A DNA stretch of 64,000 nt from assembly GCA_965215445.1 (NCBI GenBank), contig CBDCDT010000002.1:2170001-2234000 (forward strand), given 5' to 3'. Below, in pieces: positions 25,701 through 34,371 of this stretch (its first letter is position 1; every line of letters begins with the position of its first letter). The translations under genes and the position numbers were made by a program. The DNA comes from CBDBLK01 sp965215445. Lineage in GTDB: Bacteria; Bdellovibrionota; Bacteriovoracia; Bacteriovoracales; Bacteriovoracaceae. The notes below the pieces were generated by a model that saw nothing but the letters and a program-made list of their open reading frames with translations, did no database searches and had not been told where the DNA came from.

Positions 25701-27261
25701 TCATTCCTCTCTGGGCCTTCTTACAATGTTGAGTTCAAGGGTATCGGAATGATCTGCGGTTTGATGGTCATTTTTTCTCAACGTAGTAGGTATCAACCAA
25801 AACTCCTTATCCGTCGGTAAATCATAGGTATATTTACTCTGAAGTTCATTCAATCTTTTAAAATACTGTTGAACTTCGCTCATCTCTGCAAAATCCATGG
25901 GAAGGTTGGGGTCAACGAGTACCTCCTTACCGCCAATGCTTACTTTCCATCTCTCTTTCATAAGATGTGATGGATTTTCCCCCATGACCAGCGCATACTG
26001 GAGTTGAGTCACTGATGGGCCTGCCTGTATTCCCAAAGGATCAATGCTTTCAAACATAAACGTTTGCAATGGGGCCTGGTCAAACATTTTTTGATCTATC
26101 CCCGACTCCCGCGCCAAATCTCTAAACAACCGAAACGACGTTTTTTGGTCAATCTCCTTCCAAACCGCCGCCTGGTCAGACTCGGAGAGAAGGTTCAAAT
26201 AGTGTTCAAAGCGCCCCTCTCCACTGCCAATTTGTGCCATTAAAAACTGCGCGCGGGCCTTGATCTCGCCGCCTTCTTGTCGAAACCAACTTTCGGAAAC
26301 CTCTTTTACGCTTTTCCACGAGGTTTGATTTTGCCGTCTTGGGCCACCGAAACTCTGATCAGAAAGTTGTTTGCCACTGTCGATCGTCTTACCCCCGCTT
26401 TCAGGCAAAAGGGACATCACAAAAGCATCGTCGGCAGTTTCATCACGAAGACTATAGGTAAAGCCGCCATCCTCTGCATGCTCGTTTAGTTTATCCAGAA
26501 GCTTTTGTTGTTCCGCGTAAGAAGGAGTTGAATGCGAAGAAATTTCGCCTCCAGAGGACACAGACGAAGGTATGATCTCTTTCTCTCCCGACGCAGAAAC
26601 ATTCTCTGATCCCGGCGTGGGAATATCCCACAAAGGAGCACTCTCCTTCTTGATTTCGTCAGGGGCATCGCCAGGGTCGAGAATCACTTCTTCGCGGCCA
26701 GAGATTATTTCCGCCGGCATACCTTTAACTTCAAGACGATCAGTCATATTAAAGTGATGATAAGACTTAGTTTGGAAACTGTAAGTATGGACATGATCGA
26801 CTCCATTTAACTCATCCACCAATCTCTGTAGTAACCTCTCATAATCAGAACGTGAATAAAAAAGTTTAAGCTTGTCAGGGTCACGCATTCCCACTGATGA
26901 GGGAAGCAAATTCGTCTCCACAACCGGGATTGCTTCCGTCGGAGTGATAATAACCTCAAGATCATCAGGCGTAGCTCGAAAACCATAAGTACGAGTATCA
27001 TCTACTTGGTTTAATAACTCCACTAACTTCTGCAGTAATAATTCATAATCAGAAAGCGGAAAAGAAAGGGTAATACATGATCCAGCTCCGTTGACACCGT
27101 CGGGTAAACAAGCTTAACATCAAGTTTTTTAAAAACTTTCCGCACTGATTGGGGACATTCCTTATCCAAGGCCTCCGAAGCGTGGGAAGATGGCACCTTG
27201 GAGTGCCAAAAAGCACCAAAAGAAAACACCAAAAAAACAGATCCATATTCAATTTCATCAC
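25701..27261 (-). pseudogene. Decayed SUMF1-family gene with repeated submodules
   Basis: Starts near 27261 (GTG/ATG after AAGGGGG, hydrophobic MKLNMDLFFWCFLLVLFG), then needs one frame change in a T7 run near 27230 and another near 27060-27080 to reach the long open frame 27023-25701. That frame has three diverged copies of the SUMF1 sub-motif 'LLxKLNxx…YTY' (TRTYGFRATPDDLEV, HVHTYSFQTK, GGFTYSLRDE) before a partial SUMF1 domain (VTQLQYALVMGENP, KYTYDLPTDKEFW) that jumps straight to LNIVRRPREE, so the GNVWEW and RGGSW parts are lost. Confidence 0.65.
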
Positions 27262-27489
27262 AATACCCCCTTTTTTGAGATGTGAGATGCCTGAACATAG
27301 GCCAAATCGTTAGGCAATGCAACATTTTTTTTCAATATGTTATTTTTTACAGGGGAGCAAATTTCCAAGTTATTTCAAGGGTTTGAGATTTGTTCTGGTT
27401 TGTAAATTTTTCCGGTATGAGAGTCTTATGCCAAAAAGCTACAAGAAAAACTGGATTCCGCCCCTCAAAAGGCCCCGGGCAAACGGGGG

Positions 27490-27495
27490 TTGACA
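27490..27495 (+). promoter_or_regulatory. Candidate -35 element for toxin-antitoxin operon
   Basis: A consensus TTGACA 49 bases before the toxin ATG, followed by a very AT-rich stretch containing TATAAT at a short spacing. The -10 cannot be fixed. Confidence 0.3.
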
Positions 27496-27543
27496 TATAA
27501 AAAATTATAATAAAACATAGAAAAAACGGAGAGAGAAGATTCA

Positions 27544-27873
27544 ATGGCCTTCAAAGAATACTCCATAATCTACAGAGAGGGAGTCAAAGAACACCTTCAA
27601 AAAAATTTGGCAAACGGCAATTTAACCAAGGATGATTTGATTGTTCTCAAAGAATGGACAAGCCAAATAAAAATATACGGGCCGAAATATGTTCAAAAAG
27701 AAAGGAGGTGGCGCGATTTTGCCGAGATCGAGGGAAAGTATGCCGGTTACCGTTCATCTTCCCTTGGAGTTTTGGAAAAAAGAATTATTTACGACGTACG
27801 AGAGGAGCAAATTATTGTTGTGGAAGTTGTTACGCTAGAGTTTTCGTACTACACAGAAGGAGAAAATAAATGA
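27544..27873 (+). CDS. RelE-like toxin
   Basis: 109 residues. The end of the protein, YRSSSLGVLEKRIIYDV followed by REEQIIVVEVVT, has the strand-turn-strand pattern of the RelE/ParE fold, and its size fits. Ribosome site GGAGAGAG. The last four bases (ATGA) are shared with the start of the HTH antitoxin, the usual coupling in type II modules. Confidence 0.65.
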   Translation: MAFKEYSIIYREGVKEHLQKNLANGNLTKDDLIVLKEWTSQIKIYGPKYVQKERRWRDFAEIEGKYAGYRSSSLGVLEKRIIYDVREEQIIVVEVVTLEFSYYTEGENK

Positions 27874-28205
27874 ACCACCAAAAAAATTTTGAAGGGCTTC
27901 TCGAAGAATTGATGGATCAATTCACTACGGGAGGGGAAATCATCAGGGCGTTCAGGGCCAACTGGAACGTCACGCTCAAAGAATTGGAGGAATTGACGGG
28001 AATCAAGGACAATAATCTGAGCGATATTGAAAACAACAAAAAACCAATCGGAGTCAAAACCGCAATCAAAATAGGAACGGCACTTGGAATTATGCCCCAA
28101 TCCCTTCTTTTTCCCAACAATCAATACTTCAAAGACGAGGAAATTTTGCAGATTGAAAAGAAGTCCCTGAAGTTTTGGAAAAACAAGAAGAAGGTTACCG
28201 CATAA
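27870..28205 (+). CDS. HTH-type antitoxin
   Basis: 111 residues. XRE-type helix-turn-helix at about 35-85: RANWNVTLKELEELTGIKD followed by NNLSDIENNKKPIG. Translationally coupled to the RelE-like toxin gene (ATGA). Its C-terminus overlaps the convergent hicB-like gene by 11 nt, so two toxin-antitoxin loci meet tail to tail. Confidence 0.7.
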   Translation: MNHQKNFEGLLEELMDQFTTGGEIIRAFRANWNVTLKELEELTGIKDNNLSDIENNKKPIGVKTAIKIGTALGIMPQSLLFPNNQYFKDEEILQIEKKSLKFWKNKKKVTA

Positions 28206-28656
28206 TGCGCTCAATAACCCCTGTTTTACCAATAATAACAAGGCCTATTTCGAGATTGACGTTGAGAACTTTGGAAATTTTTGAAAGCGTTTTAATGGTT
28301 GGGTTGGATTTCCCGGGAGTTTCCAGTTTTTGAAGTTGCCCAACCGTCATACCCAGTTTTTTGGCGGCCTGGGCCTGCTTTAAACCCAGATCGATCCGCA
28401 GTTTTCTCAAGAGAAGGGCCACCACAATACTGTTTTCGGGGTATATCCAATGATAATTTTTTCCCTGTCGCTTTTTTGCCTTGGGAATTTCCCACTTGGG
28501 ATTTGCGGCCTCTTCCAAATAGAGACTGAGGGCCTCACTGGCCATCTCTTTGGCCTCGCTCAGAGTCTCACCCGTTGTAAAACATCCGGGGAGGTCGGGA
28601 AAAGACACCGAGTAGGACTTCCCATCTTTTATAATTTTAGCTTGGTATTTAATCAT
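28195..28656 (-). CDS. hicB: HicB antitoxin with C-terminal HTH
   Basis: 153 residues. HicB fold at the N-terminus (YSVSFPDLPGCFTTGETLSEA) and an XRE-like HTH at about 85-135 (LGLKQAQAAKKLGMTVGQLQ). It should bind HicA and repress the operon. Start overlaps the hicA stop in ATGA. Confidence 0.85.
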   Translation of the reverse strand: MIKYQAKIIKDGKSYSVSFPDLPGCFTTGETLSEAKEMASEALSLYLEEAANPKWEIPKAKKRQGKNYHWIYPENSIVVALLLRKLRIDLGLKQAQAAKKLGMTVGQLQKLETPGKSNPTIKTLSKISKVLNVNLEIGLVIIGKTGVIERIMR

Positions 28657-28844
28657 AGGATACTCTCGCCAGTTTGTTTCTCGATGGCCTTGATTGTTCC
28701 CTTAGGTATGTCTTTGTTTCCATGGATTGGCACGACCGTTAACTTAACACCCTTCTTGAATTTTATATGAGAACCACTGCGAGACACCACAACCCATCCC
28801 GCTTTTTTGAGTATTTTAACAATTTTTTTCCCCGATATTGGCAC
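28653..28844 (-). CDS. hicA: HicA mRNA interferase toxin
   Basis: 63 residues from a GTG at 28844. PISGKKIVKILKKAGW then RSGSHIKFKKG carries the HicA double-stranded RNA-binding-like fold with catalytic His in GSHIKF, and ends near VPIHGNKDIPKGTIKAI. The open frame extends 13 codons further upstream to 28883, but a good promoter sits there, so the shorter start is preferred. Coupled to hicB. Confidence 0.75.
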   Translation of the reverse strand: MPISGKKIVKILKKAGWVVVSRSGSHIKFKKGVKLTVVPIHGNKDIPKGTIKAIEKQTGESIL

Positions 28845-28854
28845 AACATGTGTC

Positions 28855-28883
28855 AATTTACAACATGCTTGCCGTAAAACCAA
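28855..28883 (-). promoter_or_regulatory. Promoter of hicAB
   Basis: Minus strand TTGGTT (28883-28878), 17-nt spacer, TAAATT (28860-28855). The predicted start of transcription falls within a few bases of the GTG at 28844. Confidence 0.45.
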
Positions 28884-28973
28884 CCGCCTATGGGTATACT
28901 CTCATGGCCCTAATTTTACATAATGCAATATTTCTTGTTCCAGTCTGGTAATTTTTCTGCTATAGAGGTTCCC

Positions 28974-29885
28974 ATGTCGGAAAAACTGGATTCGAGCGCC
29001 AAAACCATCTTACCCGCCGTCCTGCCCTCCCTCCCCAAGGCCCCGGGCAAACGCGAGGCGCTGGGTCACTATTTGCAGCAAATCGGGCGCTATCCCCTTT
29101 TGAGCGAGGAGCGGGAAAGGGAACTGGTTCGCGCGCTGAGGGAAACCGGCGACGTGGAAGTGGCCAAAAAGTTGGTGCTGCACAACCTGCGGTTGGTGGC
29201 CAAAATTGCCATGGAGTACCGCACCGCCTGGCAAAACGTCATGGACTTGATTCAGGAGGGCAACATCGGGCTGATGAAGGCAGTTTCCAAGTACGACCCG
29301 GACAAGGGGAGCAAACTGAGTTATTACGCCTCGTGGTGGATCAAGTCCTACATCCTCAAATTTATTCTGGACAACTTCCGCCTGGTCAAAGTGGGTACGA
29401 CCAACGAGCAAAAGAAGGTCTTTTTCAATTTGATGAAGGAAAAGGCCAAACTGGAGGCGCAGGGCATCCGCCCCGACACCAAGGCCATCTCTAAAAGTCT
29501 GGGGGTCAGCGAAAAGGCAGTGGCGATAGTAGAGGAGCGCCTGACTCCCGGCCCCGACCTGAGTTTTGATGCCCCGATGCGCTCGCGGGGCGACGAAGGC
29601 GAGGGCAGCACCCTGGCGAATCTCTTGCCCGCCCCGGATAGAGGCCCGGAGGAAGCGGCCGCCCACTCCCAAGGCCTTGAAATCCTGGAGGAACACTTAC
29701 AGGCCTTCGTAGAGGGGCTGCGGCCCCGGGATCGGGACGTTTTTACCCGGCGGCTGCTCAGCGAAGTGCCGCCCAGCTTGCAGGCCTTGGCCTGCCAATA
29801 CGGGGTGAGTCGGGAACGCATCCGCCAAATCGAGGCGCGCCTGATGGAAAAATTAAAGATTTACATGCGCCAATACATCAGGTAA
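28974..29885 (+). CDS. rpoH: RpoH-type RNA polymerase sigma factor
   Basis: 303 residues from the ATG at 28974 (AGAGGTT upstream). Group 3/heat-shock-like sigma: region 1.2-2 (HYLQQIGRYPLLSEERERE, LIQEGNIGLMKAVSKYDP, LSYYASWWIKSYI), the RpoH box region (TNEQKKVFFNLMKE), and region 4 (LACQYGVSRERIRQIEARLM). Probably directs heat-shock or related genes. It heads a tight gene row with rpsO, pnp and dut. An in-frame ATG at 28923 lacks a ribosome site. Confidence 0.85.
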   Translation: MSEKLDSSAKTILPAVLPSLPKAPGKREALGHYLQQIGRYPLLSEERERELVRALRETGDVEVAKKLVLHNLRLVAKIAMEYRTAWQNVMDLIQEGNIGLMKAVSKYDPDKGSKLSYYASWWIKSYILKFILDNFRLVKVGTTNEQKKVFFNLMKEKAKLEAQGIRPDTKAISKSLGVSEKAVAIVEERLTPGPDLSFDAPMRSRGDEGEGSTLANLLPAPDRGPEEAAAHSQGLEILEEHLQAFVEGLRPRDRDVFTRRLLSEVPPSLQALACQYGVSRERIRQIEARLMEKLKIYMRQYIR

Positions 29886-29910
29886 GGTGGGGGCCAAACA
29901 GGAGAGATTC

Positions 29911-30189
29911 ATGCTTTCAAAAGAACAGAGAACGGAAACTATCAAAAAGTTTGGTGTCAAATTTGGCACAGGTGAGGCCGACAGCGGGTGTAGCGCCGTG
30001 CAAATTGCGCTGTTGACTCAAAGAATCAACGGCCTGAAAGAACACTTTGGCAAAAATGCCCACGACTATCACTCAAACCGCGGCCTGTACCAAATGATCG
30101 GCCACCGGCGCTCCCTTTTGCGCTACTACAAAGGCCGCGATCAGGAGAACTACCGCGAACTGATTAAGGATTTAAACCTGAGAAAATAA
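29911..30189 (+). CDS. rpsO: 30S ribosomal protein S15
   Basis: 92 residues with the S15 landmarks GSAEVQI-like SGCSAVQIALLTQRI, LKEHFGKNAHDYHSNRGLY, HRRSLLRYY and the C-terminal LIKDLNLRK. Binds 16S rRNA in the central domain of the small subunit. ATG at 29911 with AGGAGAG. Located immediately before pnp, the conserved rpsO-pnp order. Confidence 0.95.
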   Translation: MLSKEQRTETIKKFGVKFGTGEADSGCSAVQIALLTQRINGLKEHFGKNAHDYHSNRGLYQMIGHRRSLLRYYKGRDQENYRELIKDLNLRK

Positions 30190-30376
30190 GCAAAAACTTT
30201 ATTATTGAAGAGAGTGGAGTTTTTCAGAGGATACTTCTCGCCTTTGCCTTCCTTTGCTTTGAAGTGTAACGGCGAAAATTATTCTTTGGAAAGATTTCCA
30301 TCCTCTTCATTTAACCACGGCATCCCGCGACCGATTGGATTCGGCAGAGGGTGTCTTTTCCATGAGGAGAATCGGA

Positions 30377-32632
30377 ATGAATCAAAACAAACGCACCTGG
30401 CATCTCAATTACGGCGGCAAAGAGGTGACTGTGGAAACCGGCCGCCTGGCCAAACAGGCCGACGGCTCGGCACTAATAAGCTGTGGCGGCACTCAAGTGC
30501 TGGTCACGGTATGTTCGGCGAGTACCGCCAAACCCGGGCAAGACTTTTTTCCCCTGCTGGTGGAATACACCGAAAAGTTCTACGCCGCCGGAAAATTTTT
30601 GGGGGGCTTTAGAAAGCGCGAAGGCCGTCCCAGCGATCAGGAAGCACTCAATGCGCGCTTGATTGACCGGCCCATCCGCCCGCTCTTTCCCGAGGGGTAT
30701 CTGTGTGAAACGGTGGTGAGTTGTACCGTACTTTCCTACCGCCCCGAATCCGACCCCGAAGTGCTGGCGGCATTGGGAACCTCGGTGGCGCTCTCCATTT
30801 CCGACATTCCCTTTGCCGGCCCCATCGGCACTTGCAAAGTCGGCCGCATCGACGGCGATTGGGTACTCAATCCCAGCTTTGAGCAGTGGGAAAAATCGGA
30901 CTTAGAACTGGTGCTGTCCGCCTCCGATGATGCCATCTTGATGGTGGAGGGAGAGGCACGCGTTATTCCCGAAAAAGAACTGCTGGCGGCGATCGACTTC
31001 GGGCACGGACACATCAAGGAATTTGTCGCCCTGGTGAGCGAAATCCAGCGCGAAGTGGGACGACCCAAGCGCGCCTTTACCTCTACCTCCACCGCCACCA
31101 ATCAAACCCTGCTCGACAAAGTCGCCGCCGATTATTTGCCCGAGGTGCGGGCGGCACTTGAAATCAACGATAAAATGGAGCGCGGGCGAGCGATAAAAGA
31201 ACTCAATGGCAAAGTCGCCCAGGCGATGCAAGAGTCCCCCGCCGCCTTTGGGCTGGAAGAGGGCGCGACCTTTTCCGCCGAGGCCTATGAGGGGGTGGAC
31301 GCCCTTCTCTACCGCATCATGCGCGCAGATATTTTGGAGCGCGAAGCGCGCATCGCCGGCCGGGGTGTCAGCGAAGTGCGCCCCATTGAAACCGAAGTTT
31401 CGGTTTTGGAAACTCCCCACGGCTCGGCGCTGTTTACCCGGGGAGAAACTCAAGTTTTGGCCACCGTCACATTGGGAGGCAAGACCGGCGAGCAGATGGT
31501 TGACCGGATCACCGACCTCTCCTATTCGCGCTTTTATTTGCACTACAACTTCCCCCCCTATTCGGTGGGCGAAGCGCGGGGAGTGCGCGGAGTGGGCCGG
31601 CGCGAACTGGGCCACGGCAACCTGGCCGAACGGGCGGTCAAAGCGGTCATGCCCGCAGAGGCCGATTTTGCCCACACCACCCGGGTGGTGTGCGAAGTTT
31701 TGGAGTCCAACGGCTCCTCTTCCATGGGTTCGGTGTGTTCCGCCTCCATGGCGTTGATGGATGCCGGGGTTCCCTTGAAGGCGCCGGTAGCGGGCATTGC
31801 CATGGGCCTGATCTCCGACGGTGAACGCTTCAAAATCCTCAGCGATATTTTGGGAGACGAAGACCACCTGGGCGACATGGACTTCAAAGTGGCGGGCACA
31901 GAAGCGGGAGTCACCGCCATTCAAATGGACATTAAAATCAAAGGCCTCAAGCGCGAAATTATGGAGCAGGCAATGGAACAGGCGCGCCAGGGGCGGCTGC
32001 ACATTTTAGCGGAAATGGCCAAGAGCATTTCCACCCAGAGAAACGATTTCAAAGAGGGAGTTCCGCGCATGGAAATGTTCCGCATTCCCACCGACAAAAT
32101 CGGCGCTCTGATCGGGCCTGGCGGAAAGAATATCAAGGCGATACAGGAAAATTTCGGAGTAGAACTCAACATTGAAGACGACGGCACGGTCAAAGTGCTG
32201 GGAACCGACCAGAAAGCGTTAGAGGAATGTTTGAGTCTGTGCCAACTGCAAATTCATGGCCCCGAAGTGGGTCAAATCTACGACGCCACGGTGGTCACCA
32301 TTAAGGAATACGGAACCTTTGTGGACATCGTCGCCGGGGTTTCAGGACTGGTTCACATCAGTGAAGTCAGTGACCAAAGAATCAACGACATCGAGGAATA
32401 CCTTCAAGTCGGAGACAAGGTTAAAATCAAGGTTCTCGAAATCGACCACCTGGGACGCCTCAAATTCTCCATCAAGGAGGCGGGAGGCGAAGCGCTCAAA
32501 GCGCGACCGGATTACACCCCCAGGCCCAAAGCACCCGAAGACAGGGATACCAGGCCGGGCCGGGATCGAGATAGAGGTAGAGACAGAGACAGGAACGACC
32601 GGCGGGGCGGCCCGCGGGGAAGAAGGAGTTAG
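30377..32632 (+). CDS. pnp: Polyribonucleotide nucleotidyltransferase (PNPase)
   Basis: 751 residues: two RNase PH domains (first with GGFRKREGRPSDQE and ARLIDRPIRPLFPEG; second with YNFPPYSVGEARG and GRRELGHGNLAERA), a KH domain (DKIGALIGPGGKNIKAIQE) and an S1 domain (GTFVDIVAGVSGLVHISEV), then an Arg/Asp-rich tail (RDRDRGRDRDRNDRRGG). Degrades RNA 3' to 5' with phosphate. GAGGAG before the ATG at 30377. The 187-nt leader after rpsO may carry processing or autoregulation sites, as in other rpsO-pnp operons. Confidence 0.95.
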   Translation: MNQNKRTWHLNYGGKEVTVETGRLAKQADGSALISCGGTQVLVTVCSASTAKPGQDFFPLLVEYTEKFYAAGKFLGGFRKREGRPSDQEALNARLIDRPIRPLFPEGYLCETVVSCTVLSYRPESDPEVLAALGTSVALSISDIPFAGPIGTCKVGRIDGDWVLNPSFEQWEKSDLELVLSASDDAILMVEGEARVIPEKELLAAIDFGHGHIKEFVALVSEIQREVGRPKRAFTSTSTATNQTLLDKVAADYLPEVRAALEINDKMERGRAIKELNGKVAQAMQESPAAFGLEEGATFSAEAYEGVDALLYRIMRADILEREARIAGRGVSEVRPIETEVSVLETPHGSALFTRGETQVLATVTLGGKTGEQMVDRITDLSYSRFYLHYNFPPYSVGEARGVRGVGRRELGHGNLAERAVKAVMPAEADFAHTTRVVCEVLESNGSSSMGSVCSASMALMDAGVPLKAPVAGIAMGLISDGERFKILSDILGDEDHLGDMDFKVAGTEAGVTAIQMDIKIKGLKREIMEQAMEQARQGRLHILAEMAKSISTQRNDFKEGVPRMEMFRIPTDKIGALIGPGGKNIKAIQENFGVELNIEDDGTVKVLGTDQKALEECLSLCQLQIHGPEVGQIYDATVVTIKEYGTFVDIVAGVSGLVHISEVSDQRINDIEEYLQVGDKVKIKVLEIDHLGRLKFSIKEAGGEALKARPDYTPRPKAPEDRDTRPGRDRDRGRDRDRNDRRGGPRGRRS

Positions 32633-32635
32633 TTT

Positions 32636-33106
32636 ATGGAATCGACAGTAGAAGTCAGGATTCAATGCCTGGAACATTTCGACCGCAGCTTTGATTTTCC
32701 CCGCTACCAAACTGCGGGGGCCTCGGGCGCCGATGTGCGCGCCAGCCTCCTTTCCGTCGATCGCAAGCAGGGCCTCACTCTGCATCCCCAACAAAAAATT
32801 TTGGTACCCACCGGATTGTGTTTGGAGATTCCCGAGGGTTTTGAAATTCAGGTGCGGCCGCGCTCGGGACTTTCCTTTAAAACCGGGCTGGCCATTCCCA
32901 ACTCCCCCGGCACCATCGACAGCGACTACCGCGGCGAACTCAAAATTTTGATGGTCAACCTGGGAAACCGCAAAGAGGCCATCCATCACGGAGATCGGGT
33001 GGCGCAACTGGTGCTCGCCCCCGTGGTGCGCGCCACCTTTTTTGAAGCGCCCCTCTCGGACAGCCAGCGCAGTGACGGCGGTTTTGGCTCCACCGGCAGG
33101 AGCTAA
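32636..33106 (+). CDS. dut: dUTP diphosphatase
   Basis: 156 residues with the five dUTPase motifs: SGADVRA, RPRSGLSFKTG, NSPGTIDSDYRGEL, HGDRVAQLVLAPV and the C-terminal RSDGGFGSTGRS. Hydrolyses dUTP to dUMP and PPi, keeping uracil out of DNA. Begins 3 nt after pnp. Confidence 0.95.
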   Translation: MESTVEVRIQCLEHFDRSFDFPRYQTAGASGADVRASLLSVDRKQGLTLHPQQKILVPTGLCLEIPEGFEIQVRPRSGLSFKTGLAIPNSPGTIDSDYRGELKILMVNLGNRKEAIHHGDRVAQLVLAPVVRATFFEAPLSDSQRSDGGFGSTGRS

Positions 33107-33118
33107 GGGAGAAAGCGG

Positions 33119-33406
33119 GTGAGTGCTCTCTCAGTTCCCTACCAGCGCGCTCAAAACGGGGAAGAGGCCTTTCAGCTGGCCAAGGCCCAATTGAGTGCTG
33201 AATATATTGAGGGCCTCAATATCCGCGTAGAAGTCCGCCACCACCCCGAAGAAAACCTGATCCGGGCCAGCGGCAAGGGGTTTGATCTCGACCTGCAATT
33301 TTGTGAAAATGAAACGCGTATGACTCTCAAACTGGGACTGCTGCTCAAACCCTTTCGCCAAACTGTTTTGCAGGCGATAGAAAAAAAGCTCAAACAAACG
33401 CTATGA
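33119..33406 (+). CDS. PHA_gran_rgn-like small protein
   Basis: 95 residues from a GTG with GGGAGAAAG upstream. The pattern GEEAFQLAKAQL…FDLDLQF…TRMTLKLGLLLKPFRQTVLQ split over the protein resembles the polyhydroxyalkanoic-acid system (PHA_gran_rgn) family, whose role is unclear. No PHA synthase or phasin is in the window, so a role in PHA granules is not supported. The stop overlaps the ferredoxin start (ATGA). Confidence 0.5.
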   Translation: MSALSVPYQRAQNGEEAFQLAKAQLSAEYIEGLNIRVEVRHHPEENLIRASGKGFDLDLQFCENETRMTLKLGLLLKPFRQTVLQAIEKKLKQTL

Positions 33407-33936
33407 AACTGGCCCATCTACAACTTCCCAATAGTGAGCGCAAAAGTATTCCGGTGGAGGAGGGAGAATCTCTTTTGGCCGCCATTCAAAAGGCCGGCAT
33501 TTTCATCCGCTCCAGTTGCGGCGGGCACGCCTCTTGTTCCGATTGCGTGGTCAAAATCAAAAGTGGCGAAGACCATTTGAGCGCCCCTCCCTTTGAAGAG
33601 TTGCAATTACTGGGCAACGTCTTTCACGTCACCAAGGAGCGCCTGGCGTGCCAGTGTTTACTCTCTGGAGAAGTCGGAATCGACCTCAGCGCCCACGACG
33701 AAAAAGTTCAGTCCACTAAAAAATCCTCCTTTAAAAGGCCATCCACACGCCTGCGCAAAAAGGGTGAATCAAAAAAGGCCATCCCGTCGCCAGAGCAAGA
33801 AAGGCCCAAACGCCTGGGGGGGGGTAAACGCCCGCAATTGTTTTCCCTCCCCGAAGACAGAACCAAAAGTGAAAGAGAACCTTCGCGCCAGGACTTTCAA
33901 AAACAAAGGGAGAAAAGCGACAAAAATGAAAGTTAA
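33403..33936 (+). CDS. 2Fe-2S ferredoxin with basic C-terminal extension
   Basis: 177 residues. Plant-type [2Fe-2S] motif SSCGGHASCSDC and a distal Cys in ACQCLLSG within the first ~100 residues. The last ~75 residues are a disordered Lys/Arg/Ser/Glu-rich tail (KKSSFKRPSTRLRKKGESKK), unusual for a ferredoxin and perhaps a nucleic-acid or partner-binding extension. Coupled to the preceding gene by ATGA and overlapping the next gene by 11 nt. Confidence 0.85.
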   Translation: MKLAHLQLPNSERKSIPVEEGESLLAAIQKAGIFIRSSCGGHASCSDCVVKIKSGEDHLSAPPFEELQLLGNVFHVTKERLACQCLLSGEVGIDLSAHDEKVQSTKKSSFKRPSTRLRKKGESKKAIPSPEQERPKRLGGGKRPQLFSLPEDRTKSEREPSRQDFQKQREKSDKNES

Positions 33937-34306
33937 AATCGAAGTCTCCCTGGGCGAACTGATCGACAAAATCAGCATCCTGGAAATCAAGGCCGAAAAA
34001 ATTGAAGACCCGGAAAAGTGCCAACTGATCCAGGCCGAAAGACACCTGCTGCAAAATCAACTGAACGCCTTAAAACTGGAAGGCGTGGAAACTTACCTTC
34101 AACGCTTAAAAGAGATCAATTTAAAATTGTGGGACATAGAGGAAAACATCCGCCACTTTGAAGCGCGCAAAGTTTTTGGAGCGCCATTTACAGACCTCGC
34201 CCGCGCCGTCTACCTCACCAACGACCAGCGCTTCGCCATCAAAAACGAAATCAACCGGCGCTATAGTTCCGGCCTTCGAGAGGTAAAATCCTACGCCGGC
34301 CTCTAA
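33926..34306 (+). CDS. DUF6165 family protein
   Basis: 126 residues from the ATG at 33926, which overlaps the ferredoxin stop by 11 nt. N-terminus VSLGELIDKISILEIKAEK, followed by long helices (LQRLKEINLKLWDIEENIR) and YLTNDQRFAIKNEINRRY, the DUF6165 pattern. Function unknown. The open frame upstream of 33926 is a shadow of the ferredoxin gene. Confidence 0.75.
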   Translation: MKVKIEVSLGELIDKISILEIKAEKIEDPEKCQLIQAERHLLQNQLNALKLEGVETYLQRLKEINLKLWDIEENIRHFEARKVFGAPFTDLARAVYLTNDQRFAIKNEINRRYSSGLREVKSYAGL

Positions 34307-34371
34307 GGCATGGCCATTTTGGACTGCATTCCAAAAAAGTCTTGACTATTTTGGACTAGAGTACAAAATGG

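Noticed and set aside
30902..32002. 366-codon minus-strand frame
   Set aside because: Antisense shadow of pnp with no ribosome site or family signature.
33593..33925. N-terminal extension of the DUF6165 gene
   Set aside because: This part is a +1 reading of the ferredoxin gene; the DUF6165 pattern begins at the ATG at 33926.
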